Of a DNA stretch of 64,000 nucleotides, positions 18,349 through 25,476 are shown one piece after another (within the stretch, counting starts at the first letter, position 1; every line of letters starts with the position of its first letter). Where the stretch lies: the NCBI RefSeq assembly GCF_010726955.1, contig NZ_AP022603.1:3286001-3350000 (forward strand), given 5' to 3'. The notes under the pieces were generated by a model, which was not told the origin of the DNA, made no database searches, and saw nothing but the letters and a program-made list of their open reading frames with translations. The position numbers and the translations under genes are program-made. The stretch is from Mycolicibacterium fallax (lineage in GTDB: Bacteria; Actinomycetota; Actinomycetes; Mycobacteriales; Mycobacteriaceae).

Positions 18349-19398
18349 ATGAGCAGCGAGGACGTCGACGTGGCCGTGATCGGGGGCGGTCAGGCCGGAC
18401 TTGCCGCGGGCTACTACCTACGCCGAGCGGGGCACCGCTTCGTCATTCTCGACGACCAGCCAGCCCCGGGTGGTGCCTGGCCGCACACCTGGGCGTCGCT
18501 GACCCTGTTCTCCCCGGCCTCGTACTCATCCCTGCCGGGATGGCCCATGCCCAACTGGCCCAACGGCTTTCCCCCCGCACGGCACGTCGTCGAGTACCTG
18601 CGCGCCTACGAACAGCGCTATGAACTCCCCGTGCGCCGCCCCGTCCACGTGGACAAGGTCATCCGCGACGGTGACCACCTTGTGGTGATGACGTCCGCAG
18701 GCCAGTGGCGTGCCCGAGCCGTGATCAGCGCGACCGGCACCTGGCACCAACCCTTCTGGCCGATCTACCCCGGTGCCCGCGACTTCCGCGGCCAGCAGCT
18801 GCACACCGTGCACTACCGCGACGCCGCCCCCTTCGCCGGCAAGCACGTCGTGGTGGTCGGCGGCGGAAACTCCGCCGCCCAACTGCTCGCCGAGATTTCC
18901 GAAACCACCACCACGACCTGGGCCACCCACACCCCGCCGCGGTTCCTGCCCGACGACGTCGACGGCCGGGCGCTGTTCGATATCGCCACCAGACGTGCCG
19001 CCGACCTCGCCGCCGGGCGCCCCGACACCGGCGGCATCGCCAGCCTCGGCGACATCGTCATGATTCCCACCGTGCGTGCTGCCCGGGAACGCGGCGTGCT
19101 GCACGCCGTCCCGATGTTCGAGGGGTTGAACGCCGACGGGGTCTACTGGGCCGACCGCGAGCAACGCGCCGACGTCATCGTGTGGGCAACCGGCTTCCGC
19201 CCCGCACTGGCCCACCTGCGACCACTGCACCTGCGGGAACCCGACGGCACCATCGCCGTCGACGGCACCCGGGCCGTCAAAGAACCCGCCCTGCACCTGC
19301 TCGGATACGGCGACTGGACAGGACCAGGCTCGGCAACAATCATCGGCGTCGGCCGCACGGCCCGCGCCGCTGTGGAACAACTGCTGGTTGAAAACTGA
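18349..19398 (+). CDS. arsO: ArsO-like flavin-dependent monooxygenase
   Basis: The 349-aa protein has an FAD motif GGGQAGLAAGYYL near the N-terminus, a GAWPHTWASLTLFSPASYSSLPG segment typical of ArsO/FMO-like enzymes, a second NADPH motif VVGGGNSAAQ and an ATGF motif near residue 280. ArsO proteins occur in ars operons and have been proposed to oxidise arsenicals; the reaction is not firmly known to me. It starts 96 bp after the TSUP gene and is the last recognisable arsenic gene. The gap is short enough for read-through but could hold its own promoter. Confidence 0.82.
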   Translation: MSSEDVDVAVIGGGQAGLAAGYYLRRAGHRFVILDDQPAPGGAWPHTWASLTLFSPASYSSLPGWPMPNWPNGFPPARHVVEYLRAYEQRYELPVRRPVHVDKVIRDGDHLVVMTSAGQWRARAVISATGTWHQPFWPIYPGARDFRGQQLHTVHYRDAAPFAGKHVVVVGGGNSAAQLLAEISETTTTTWATHTPPRFLPDDVDGRALFDIATRRAADLAAGRPDTGGIASLGDIVMIPTVRAARERGVLHAVPMFEGLNADGVYWADREQRADVIVWATGFRPALAHLRPLHLREPDGTIAVDGTRAVKEPALHLLGYGDWTGPGSATIIGVGRTARAAVEQLLVEN

Positions 19399-19643
19399 AA
19401 GCCCTGCCCTCACTCGTCGTGCTGCCGTCGAGGCGCCGAACTAAGACGTAAGCGTAGGGTCCTCGGATTCGTCACGAAAGCCGGAAGAACCAGATCGCCA
19501 AATGGAGTGGCGCAGGCGATAAAATAGTAGGAGGCCCCGCTGGGGATCGGGTCCCGTGAGAACTTTCCTTACTGATTCAAGCGCGCCTTCGGCGCGGTAG
19601 ATACGAGACACGGTTCGCACCCGATCTTCCAACGGATTCCGGT

Positions 19644-19934
19644 CGGTAAGACCCTCCGTCTGTGAATTCACGCCGCGGCGGCCGCGACGGCGACGGCAAC
19701 CCTCTGGGCCCTTACCGGCGGACGCAAGCTCGCCGCCCGCTCGTCGTCGGGCACTCGCTCCTCCTCGGGCACGCCGCCGCCTGGGGGCGGCGGCTGGGGC
19801 CCCCACCCCACCCTCGTCGTCGCTCGGCCGCGCCGCCGGCGTTCGGCGCCACCGGTAAGACCCGCCGGGCCGCCGGCTCTGTCGCTCAGGGCGGCCGCCG
19901 CGGTGTGCAATTCACAGCCTCCGGGCCATTACCG
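19644..19934. repeat. 290-bp inverted-repeat element
   Basis: The left arm (19644-19685, CGGTAAGACCC... through a GTGAATTCAC palindrome into GCCGCGGCGGCCGC) is an inverted near-copy of the right arm (19891-19934, GCGGCCGCCGCGGTGTG, CAATTCACAG, ending CCATTACCG). A second pair nests inside: CTTACCGGCGG near 19711-19721 against CACCGGTAAGACCCGCC near 19850-19866. There is no transposase frame. It could be a MITE, a decayed IS end-pair, or a structured attachment region. Confidence 0.6.
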
Positions 19935-20125
19935 CCTTCATCCTGTGATCAGATCATCGGCCGCGACCGCCTCATCCGCCGCGTGATGGCGGGCCAGGAA
20001 GCAGCGCGGAACGTGGGCACATTTTGGGCACAAGCCACACGAAGCGCTTGGATCAGTTGGACCGAGTTCGTACGGTTCGTGCGGTTCGCGAGGGTTCATT
20101 CCGGCCGACCCGAGGCGGGAAACCT

Positions 20126-20170
20126 CTCGTAATGAATAGGTCGGGGGTTCGATTCCCCCAGGCGGCTCCA
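20126..20170 (+). pseudogene. 3' half of tRNA-Thr(CGT), integration remnant
   Basis: The anticodon loop CTCGTAA (anticodon CGT at 20128-20130), the 3' anticodon strand, a variable loop, a perfect T-arm (GGGGG, TTCGATT, CCCCC), the acceptor 3' strand AGGCGGC, discriminator T and encoded CCA are all present. The 5' half is missing: the bases before 20126 do not pair with the anticodon or acceptor 3' strands and no D-arm is seen. The 3' end of this tRNA is a well-known phage/island integration site, so the fragment is best read as an att scar. Confidence 0.85.
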
Positions 20171-20184
20171 TCGTGGAGTCGGCG
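20156..20184 (+). repeat. att-like direct repeat, left copy
   Basis: CCCCAGGCGGCTCCA, three variable bases, then TGGAGTCGGCG. The same pattern recurs at 21427-21455 with a different three-base spacer. The first half is the tRNA-Thr(CGT) 3' end. The two copies bracket the fic gene. Confidence 0.75.
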
Positions 20185-20423
20185 AGGCTGATCCCACATA
20201 CAGGTTCCGGTGGTCGGGGCCGCATCTGTGACGCAATCCCCGTAGAGGTGCAGCGCCGGTGGCCCGACGGCTCATGACGGCCAAAAGTGTACGATGTCCT
20301 CAAAGTAAACGAACAGTACGAAATTTCGCGCGTATCGGCAGGTGGACACGTCGAAATCATTCGGTTTGTATTGTTTTGACGCAAGCGTACGAAGCGTCAA
20401 GAGGTCGACGACAGGGTTGGGAT

Positions 20424-21422
20424 GTGGCTGGTAGGGGACGGCCGGCTCGAAGCGAGATCTACCACCGTCTAGATACGCAGATTGCTGAGCTTTGGAACAG
20501 GCTCGGCGGCCTACCAAGCCCGCTGGAGGCTGCAGGGATCTGGCGAGGAATCTGGACGGCTGAAGCTCACCATTCGACGGCCATCGAGGGGAACACGCTC
20601 GTCACATCCGAGGTCGAGCAACTCCTGGAGGAGGGCCGCGCTGTCGGAGCCAAGCGCCTCCGGGAGTACATGGAGGTAAAGGGGTACGCAGACGCTGCGG
20701 ACTGGGTGTACAAGGAAGGCATCCAGCCATCGAGTTACGACCCCGGGCAGATCATCACCATGCAGGATGTGCGTCGAGTGCACCATGAGGTGATGACGTT
20801 GGTCTGGAGGGTCGAGCCCCACCCCGACGCAACGCCAGAGGAAGGTCCCGGCTCGTTTCGTCAGCACGACATAGCAAAGTTCGCCGGGGGGATGAAGCCG
20901 ATCCCTTGGCCACTTGTGGATTCTGCGATGACCGATTGGCTACGCCAGGTCAACGCCATAGAGCCGCGCTCCGCGAACTTTCCCGAAGAAATTGCAAAGG
21001 TCCACAGAGACTTTGAAGCCATCCACCCATTCCTTGATGGCAACGGACGTACCGGACGATTGGTCCTCAACCTGATTCTGGTTCGGATGGGTTACCCGCC
21101 AGCCATCATCTACAAGGGTGATCGAGACAAGTACTTGCGAGCGCTGCAGCGGGCCGACGGCGGTGACTGCGGAGCGCTGGGAGAGTTCATTGCTCGCGCG
21201 ATCCTCGACAACCTCTACAAGTTCATCGTCCCTGCGATAGCTGGACCCGCGCGTCTCGTTCCGCTTGGCGCACTGGCTACCGACGCAATGAATGCGGCCA
21301 CATTGCGGGTTGCTGCCAATCGAGGAGCGCTACAAGCAACCAAGGGTGCAGACGGTCAGTGGAGATCGAGCCGCCTGTGGGTTGATGAATACGCCGCTAA
21401 CCGATACAAGCGCAGGCGCTAG
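20424..21422 (+). CDS. Fic-domain AMP-transferase-like protein (class II)
   Basis: The 332-aa protein has the catalytic Fic motif HPFLDGNGRTGR (201-212) and an N-terminal inhibitory motif STAIEGN (51-57) of the S/TxxxE(G/N)N kind, so it should be auto-inhibited like class II Fic enzymes, which AMPylate proteins or reverse it. The C-terminal 70 residues form a winged-helix-like tail (RVAANRGALQATKGADGQWRSS). GTG 20424 is used because conserved sequence begins there; a much longer in-frame start at 20259 covers AT-rich, promoter-like DNA. It is bracketed by tRNA-derived direct repeats and has lower GC than its neighbours, pointing to horizontal acquisition. No antitoxin gene is adjacent. Confidence 0.9.
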   Translation: MAGRGRPARSEIYHRLDTQIAELWNRLGGLPSPLEAAGIWRGIWTAEAHHSTAIEGNTLVTSEVEQLLEEGRAVGAKRLREYMEVKGYADAADWVYKEGIQPSSYDPGQIITMQDVRRVHHEVMTLVWRVEPHPDATPEEGPGSFRQHDIAKFAGGMKPIPWPLVDSAMTDWLRQVNAIEPRSANFPEEIAKVHRDFEAIHPFLDGNGRTGRLVLNLILVRMGYPPAIIYKGDRDKYLRALQRADGGDCGALGEFIARAILDNLYKFIVPAIAGPARLVPLGALATDAMNAATLRVAANRGALQATKGADGQWRSSRLWVDEYAANRYKRRR

Positions 21423-21426
21423 GCAG

Positions 21427-21455
21427 CCCCAGGCGGCTCCAGCTTGGAGTCGGCG
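21427..21455 (+). repeat. att-like direct repeat, right copy
   Basis: Second copy of the CCCCAGGCGGCTCCA-N3-TGGAGTCGGCG sequence, starting 4 bp after the fic stop codon. Only the last 15 bases of the tRNA are present, so this copy is shorter than the left one. It borders the presumed core genome on the right. Confidence 0.75.
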
Positions 21456-21483
21456 CGATCCCCGGCCTCAGGGGACCGACTCC
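21446..21483. terminator. Strong hairpin at the junction of fic and DUF3303 genes
   Basis: GGAGTCGG (21446-21453) pairs perfectly with CCGACTCC (21476-21483), with an inner stem TCCCC/GGGGA. It overlaps the right att-like repeat and the last codons of the convergent DUF3303 gene. It may terminate transcription from both sides, although no T-run follows. Confidence 0.5.
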
Positions 21484-21779
21484 AGGAAGTCGATTCCGGC
21501 GATCATCGCCTGGATCCCGTCGGCGATGTCGACGACGGGCACGACCTGGTAGTCGAGCATGAAGGCGAATTTGCCGGCGGTTTCGGTGATGTCGGCCGGA
21601 TTGTCGGTCTCGATCACCGCGGCGCCGCCGGACCCGTCGAGCCGGGCCAGGAACTGGTGATAGGTGGTGGTCTCCGGCAGCGTCCACTTGGAGTAGACGG
21701 CCAGCCCCCGGCGCAGCGAGGCCTCGTTCTCCTGCGCGGAGCCGGTGAGCCGGTAGGTCCAGGACACGAGATATTTCAT
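21468..21779 (-). CDS. DUF3303 domain-containing small protein
   Basis: A 103-aa protein that starts MKYLVSWTYR and has an ETTTYHQFLARLDGSGG / VIETDNPADI pattern resembling the DUF3303 family, a dimeric alpha-beta-barrel-like fold with no established function that I know of. ATG 21779 has GAGAGGG upstream; the extension to 21797 adds only six residues. It is the first gene right of the island scar and lies downstream of the fabH gene on the same strand, 104 bp away. Confidence 0.8.
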   Translation of the reverse strand: MKYLVSWTYRLTGSAQENEASLRRGLAVYSKWTLPETTTYHQFLARLDGSGGAAVIETDNPADITETAGKFAFMLDYQVVPVVDIADGIQAMIAGIDFLESVP

Positions 21780-21883
21780 TTCATCCCTCTCACGCAACAG
21801 GGATGACGGGCGCCACCCCCGGTAACGAGCCTAGGAAGGCTCGGGGTGGGCGGCGTCGTGCAAACGGTTGATCTTTGCCCGGA

Positions 21884-22903
21884 CTACGTCGCCGCCGGCG
21901 GCGGTGGCATCCGCACCACCTGCGCGGCGTAGCTCAGGCCCGCGCCGTAGCCCAGCAGCAGGGCCAGATCGCCGGCCTGGGACGCGCCGCTGCTCAGCAG
22001 TTCCTCCATCGCCAGCGGGATGGAGGCCGCCGAGGTGTTGCCGGTGTGGGTGATGTCGTTGGCGACCACCACCTCGGGCCCCAGTTGCAGGCTCTTGGCC
22101 AGCAGTTCGGTGATCCGGACGTTGGCCTGGTGCGGGACGAACGCCTGCAGGTCCCCGGGGCCGATCTTGGCCAGCTCCAAGGCGCGGGCGGCGACCTTGC
22201 TCATCTCGAAGGCCGCCCAGCGGAACACCGCGGTGCCCTCCATCCGCAGGTAGGGGCGGACTCCGGTGGGGTTCTCGGTGTAGTCGATCCAGTCGATGTC
22301 CTGGCGCACCGCGGCGCCCTGGCTGCCGTCGCTGCCCCACACCGTCGGGCCGATGCCCGGCTCGGAGGTTTCGCCGACGACGACGGCCCCGGCCCCGTCG
22401 GCGAAGATGAAGCAGTTGCCCCGGTCGGTCATGTCCAGGGTGGGGGAGAGCTTCTCCGAGCCGATCACCAGCACCTTGGCGGCGCTGCCGGCGCGCAGCA
22501 TGTCCGCGGCGATGGAGATGGCGTAGCCGAAGCCCGCGCAGCCCACGTTGACGTCGAATCCGGGGGTGCCCTGCGCGCCGACGCCGGAGGCGACCAGCGG
22601 GGCGCACGCCGGGGTCTGCACGAAGTGCGTGCTGGTGGCGACGATGACGGCGTCGATGTCGGCGCCGGTGAGCCCGGCGTTGGCGATGGCCCGGCGCCCG
22701 GCCTCGATCGCCATCGACGCCGCGGACTCGTCGCGGCCGGCGAACCGCCGGGTCTTGATGCCGGTGCGGCTGACGATCCACTCGTCGGAGGAGTCGATGC
22801 GCTGGCAGATCTCGTCGTTGGTGACGACCCGTTCGGGCCGGTACGCCCCGATGCTCAGCAAACCGACGTGCTCGATGCCGGCGGTAACCGCGATCTCACC
22901 CAT
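21884..22903 (-). CDS. fabH: Beta-ketoacyl-ACP synthase III
   Basis: The 339-aa protein has the KAS III triad at the positions reported for M. tuberculosis FabH: C122 in [12 protein letters not shown]258 in VPHQAN and N289 in [10 protein letters not shown]. The enzyme condenses long-chain acyl-CoA from FAS-I with malonyl-AcpM and so links FAS-I to FAS-II for mycolic acid synthesis. The N-terminal phrase [14 protein letters not shown] is shared with the mycobacterial family. The gene is divergent from the DUF6394/K+ channel pair. In M. tuberculosis fabH lies elsewhere (Rv0533c), so either the locus has moved or this is a paralogue. Confidence 0.93.
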   Translation of the reverse strand: MGEIAVTAGIEHVGLLSIGAYRPERVVTNDEICQRIDSSDEWIVSRTGIKTRRFAGRDESAASMAIEAGRRAIANAGLTGADIDAVIVATSTHFVQTPACAPLVASGVGAQGTPGFDVNVGCAGFGYAISIAADMLRAGSAAKVLVIGSEKLSPTLDMTDRGNCFIFADGAGAVVVGETSEPGIGPTVWGSDGSQGAAVRQDIDWIDYTENPTGVRPYLRMEGTAVFRWAAFEMSKVAARALELAKIGPGDLQAFVPHQANVRITELLAKSLQLGPEVVVANDITHTGNTSAASIPLAMEELLSSGASQAGDLALLLGYGAGLSYAAQVVRMPPPPAAT

Positions 22904-22967
22904 ACCGGGTGATGTTAGGGGCGTGGTCCCGGGCCTGGTACGCGGTTCGGCCGGATACGCTCAAGCG

Positions 22968-23354
22968 GTGAACTTGGAAAAAGTGGTTTTCGGCTTTTTC
23001 GTATTGCTGGCGGCCACCCTGAATTTCGGGTTTTTCATCGGCGACATCTCCGATCCGCAGGTCCACAATGTCGTCGAGCTGTTTTTGGCGGTGGTGGTGA
23101 ACCTGATCGCGACGGTGCTCAAGTTCGGTGACCGCACCCAGATGGGCGCGATTCACCTGGCCGCCAGCCTGGTCGCGGTGCTGCAGTTGCTGGCCGCCGC
23201 GACGATGTGGGTGTGGGCGACCCAGGTGTCGGCCGAGGGCCTGAACGCCCAGCACACCGCCAGCGTGGTGTCGCTGTCCGGTGGCGCGCTGCTGGCCAAC
23301 CTGGTGTCGATCACCCTGCTGGTGGTGGAGACCTCCTCGTACCGGCGCCGCTGA
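22968..23354 (+). CDS. DUF6394 small membrane protein
   Basis: The 128-aa protein has four hydrophobic segments (residues about 5-25, 33-50, 60-85, 100-120) and a VLKFGDRTQMGA loop. It starts at GTG 22968. It resembles the DUF6394 family, which I recall next to TrkA-domain potassium channels, and it ends 3 bp before the channel gene. A channel-subunit or assembly role is inferred from this linkage only. Confidence 0.82.
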   Translation: MNLEKVVFGFFVLLAATLNFGFFIGDISDPQVHNVVELFLAVVVNLIATVLKFGDRTQMGAIHLAASLVAVLQLLAAATMWVWATQVSAEGLNAQHTASVVSLSGGALLANLVSITLLVVETSSYRRR

Positions 23355-23357
23355 GTC

Positions 23358-25094
23358 GTGATCAGCCCGAGCAAGCTGCTGAACTTCCGGCCGCGCCGGG
23401 TCGAGTCGCGCGGCCGGGCGCGGGTGGCGGTGCCGACCGGCATCGAGACGACCGACGCGTTGTTCGTCCTGCTGCGCCGAATGCGGGCGCCGCTGATCGT
23501 GGTGATCGTCGGGTTCAGCGTCTCGACGGCCGGGATGATGGCGATGCCGGGGGTGGATGCGGCGGGCAATCCGTACCGGTTGACGCTGTTCGACGCGTTC
23601 TATCAGATGACGATCACGCTGACCACGGTCGGCTACACCGAGGCGCCGCACGCGTTCAGCTATCCGCAGCGGATGTGGCTGACGCTGTCCATCTTCATCC
23701 TGGTGATCTCCTGGGCGTACACCATCGGTGCGTTGCTGGCGGCGTTGGGGGACAACGCTTTTCGGGAGTCGCTGGCCCGGCAGCGGTTCCGCCGGCGGGT
23801 GGCGAGGATCCGTGAGCCGTTCCTGTTGATGCTCGGCTACGGCACCGCCGGGCGCACCGTGAGCCTGGGGCTCGACGAGCAGCGGCGCCGGTTTGTGGTG
23901 GTCGACCGACAGAAACACCAGATCGATGCGGCCAGCATCGACGCGCACACCTCCGATGTGGCCGCGCTGGAGGGCGACTGTGTCAACCCGGCGGTGCTGG
24001 GCATGGCCGGGCTGGGCAAGGACAACTGCCGCGGGGTGCTGGCGCTGACCGACGACGACGAGGCGAACCTGGCCGTGGTGATGTCGGTGTCGCTGCTGCG
24101 CCCGGACCTGCCGGTGTACGCCTGCTGTCAGGCCCGCGACGTGCAGTACCGGATGGAGGACTTCTCGCCGGCGGCGGTGATCAACCCGAACGACCGCTAC
24201 GGCGGATACCTGGCGTTGGTGCTGCTGCGCCCGATCACCCACCAGCTGCTGACCTGGCTGATGGACAACGACGAGAACCGGCTGCCGGAGCTGCGCACCG
24301 GGCTGGCGCACGGCCGCTGGGTGGTGTGCGGGGACGGTGAGTTCGCCGAACAGGTGACCGCCGATCTGACCGAGCTCGGCCTGGACGTGCATCGCCTGAT
24401 GCCGACGCTGGGTCCGCTGGATCTGCACGAGACGGTCGGCTTCGTGGCCGGCACCGACAACGACATGACCAACATCGCGCTGGCCGAGCATGCCCGGCTG
24501 GCCAACCCGGAGGTGTTCGTCTCGATCCGCCAGCGCGACAGCATGCACCAGTCGCTGCTGGACGCGCTGGACGTGGACTCGGTGTTCGTCTGGACCGACC
24601 TGGTGGCCCGGGAGGTGCTGGCCCGGGTCGTGCACCCGAACTTCTGGCGGTTCGTCGAGGAGGCGGTGCAGCAGGGCGACGAGTGGGCCGAGCAGACCCG
24701 CGATCGGCTGGTGCGGCGGTGCGGGAAGAAGGTGCCCGAACGCGCCGCGGTGGTGCTGTCGCCCGAGGAGGCGCCGGCGGTGGCCCGCTGGCTGGCGGAC
24801 GGCAACACCCTGACCGTCGGGCAGCTCACCCGTCATCCCGACGACCGGCGCCGGCCGCTGTCGCTGCTGATGCTGATGGTGGTGCGCGGCGATCAGCTGA
24901 TCCTGACCCCCGACGACGACACCGAGCTGCAGATCGGTGATCACCTGCTGCTGGCCGGCACCGACGACGGCCTGGCCGACCTGTCCGATGCGCTGTTCTA
25001 TTCGGCGACCATCGAATACCTGGCGACCGGGCGCGAGGTGGCCACCACCTGGGTGTGGCGGATGCTGACCGAGCGGCGGCGGGCCAGGCGGTAG
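23358..25094 (+). CDS. Two-TM potassium channel with RCK/TrkA-N domains
   Basis: A 578-aa protein: a transmembrane helix (45-62), a pore loop with the K+ selectivity filter TTVGYTE (89-95), a second helix (about 105-130), a coiled basic linker (ESLARQRFRRRV), then a RCK/TrkA-N Rossmann domain starting LLMLGYGTAG (about 155) with acidic VVDRQ, a second Rossmann domain (about 305-420, VVCGDGEFAEQV), and a terminal TrkA-C-like domain (about 500-560). It should conduct K+ in the plasma membrane under nucleotide control. It is co-transcribed with the small membrane protein before it. Confidence 0.9.
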   Translation: MISPSKLLNFRPRRVESRGRARVAVPTGIETTDALFVLLRRMRAPLIVVIVGFSVSTAGMMAMPGVDAAGNPYRLTLFDAFYQMTITLTTVGYTEAPHAFSYPQRMWLTLSIFILVISWAYTIGALLAALGDNAFRESLARQRFRRRVARIREPFLLMLGYGTAGRTVSLGLDEQRRRFVVVDRQKHQIDAASIDAHTSDVAALEGDCVNPAVLGMAGLGKDNCRGVLALTDDDEANLAVVMSVSLLRPDLPVYACCQARDVQYRMEDFSPAAVINPNDRYGGYLALVLLRPITHQLLTWLMDNDENRLPELRTGLAHGRWVVCGDGEFAEQVTADLTELGLDVHRLMPTLGPLDLHETVGFVAGTDNDMTNIALAEHARLANPEVFVSIRQRDSMHQSLLDALDVDSVFVWTDLVAREVLARVVHPNFWRFVEEAVQQGDEWAEQTRDRLVRRCGKKVPERAAVVLSPEEAPAVARWLADGNTLTVGQLTRHPDDRRRPLSLLMLMVVRGDQLILTPDDDTELQIGDHLLLAGTDDGLADLSDALFYSATIEYLATGREVATTWVWRMLTERRRARR

Positions 25095-25476
25095 GGGCGG
25101 CTTCCTGGGTGGACCCTGGGCGCGACGCTCCGCATAATCGCACTTATTCTGCGATTTTCAGCTAACCGGGGTGCGACGGCGGGTGGACGTTTCGGTGGTC
25201 TGGGGCCGAATTGGTGTAGTCCCGAACTGCTCCTCCGCGACAGCTCGCCCGAGCCGCGATCATCAGGTCGGATAATCGAAACTCGTTGATGCTCAGGCGC
25301 GTTCGGGAGCAGTGCTCTTGTAACACGTTCCAGTCGAGGGTTTGCGGATTTCTACCGCGCGGTAGCGACCGTCGGTTGTTTGACTAGGGAAATTCCCTGC
25401 CGGAATTGGCGAAAGTGGGCTGCGCGAGGACCTATGTTTTCGGTTCAACAAACTGAAGATTTCCTGAGGGGGGACG
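25095..25476. other. Intergenic region upstream of secreted protein gene
   Basis: 382 bp with no gene. Features seen: an AT-richer stretch at 25134-25160, a GGGAAATTCCC palindrome near 25387-25397, and GGCGAAAGTGGGCTGC at 25408-25423, which resembles a sequence before the third secreted paralogue (31479-31494). A strong GAGGGGGGACG Shine-Dalgarno precedes the ATG at 25477. The promoter must be here. Confidence 0.5.

Larger units (their letters stand above)
19399..20423. other. Non-coding mosaic between arsO and fic: repeat element, tRNA fragment, fic promoter region
   Basis: No convincing gene is seen here. From 19399 to about 19640 there is moderate-GC sequence with no recognisable frame. 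At 19644-19934 lies a large inverted-repeat element. From 19935 to 20125 the sequence resembles a decayed mobile-element end; 20126-20170 is a tRNA-Thr 3' half. From about 20270 to 20423 the DNA turns AT-richer (runs such as GAAATTTCG and TTTGTATTGTTTTGA) and probably carries the fic promoter. Confidence 0.6.

Noticed and set aside
19662..20132. A gene on the plus strand across the inverted-repeat element
   Set aside because: The translation is Arg/Gly/Pro-rich without domain features and runs through the inverted repeats and into the tRNA fragment.
20080..20170. An intact tRNA-Thr gene
   Set aside because: The D-arm and the 5' strands of the anticodon and acceptor stems are missing, so only a 3' half is present.
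19938..20384. A minus-strand reading frame containing the phrase EPPGGIEPPTYSLR
   Set aside because: This is the translation of the antisense of tRNA-Thr(CGT), a familiar spurious protein sequence; it is not a gene.
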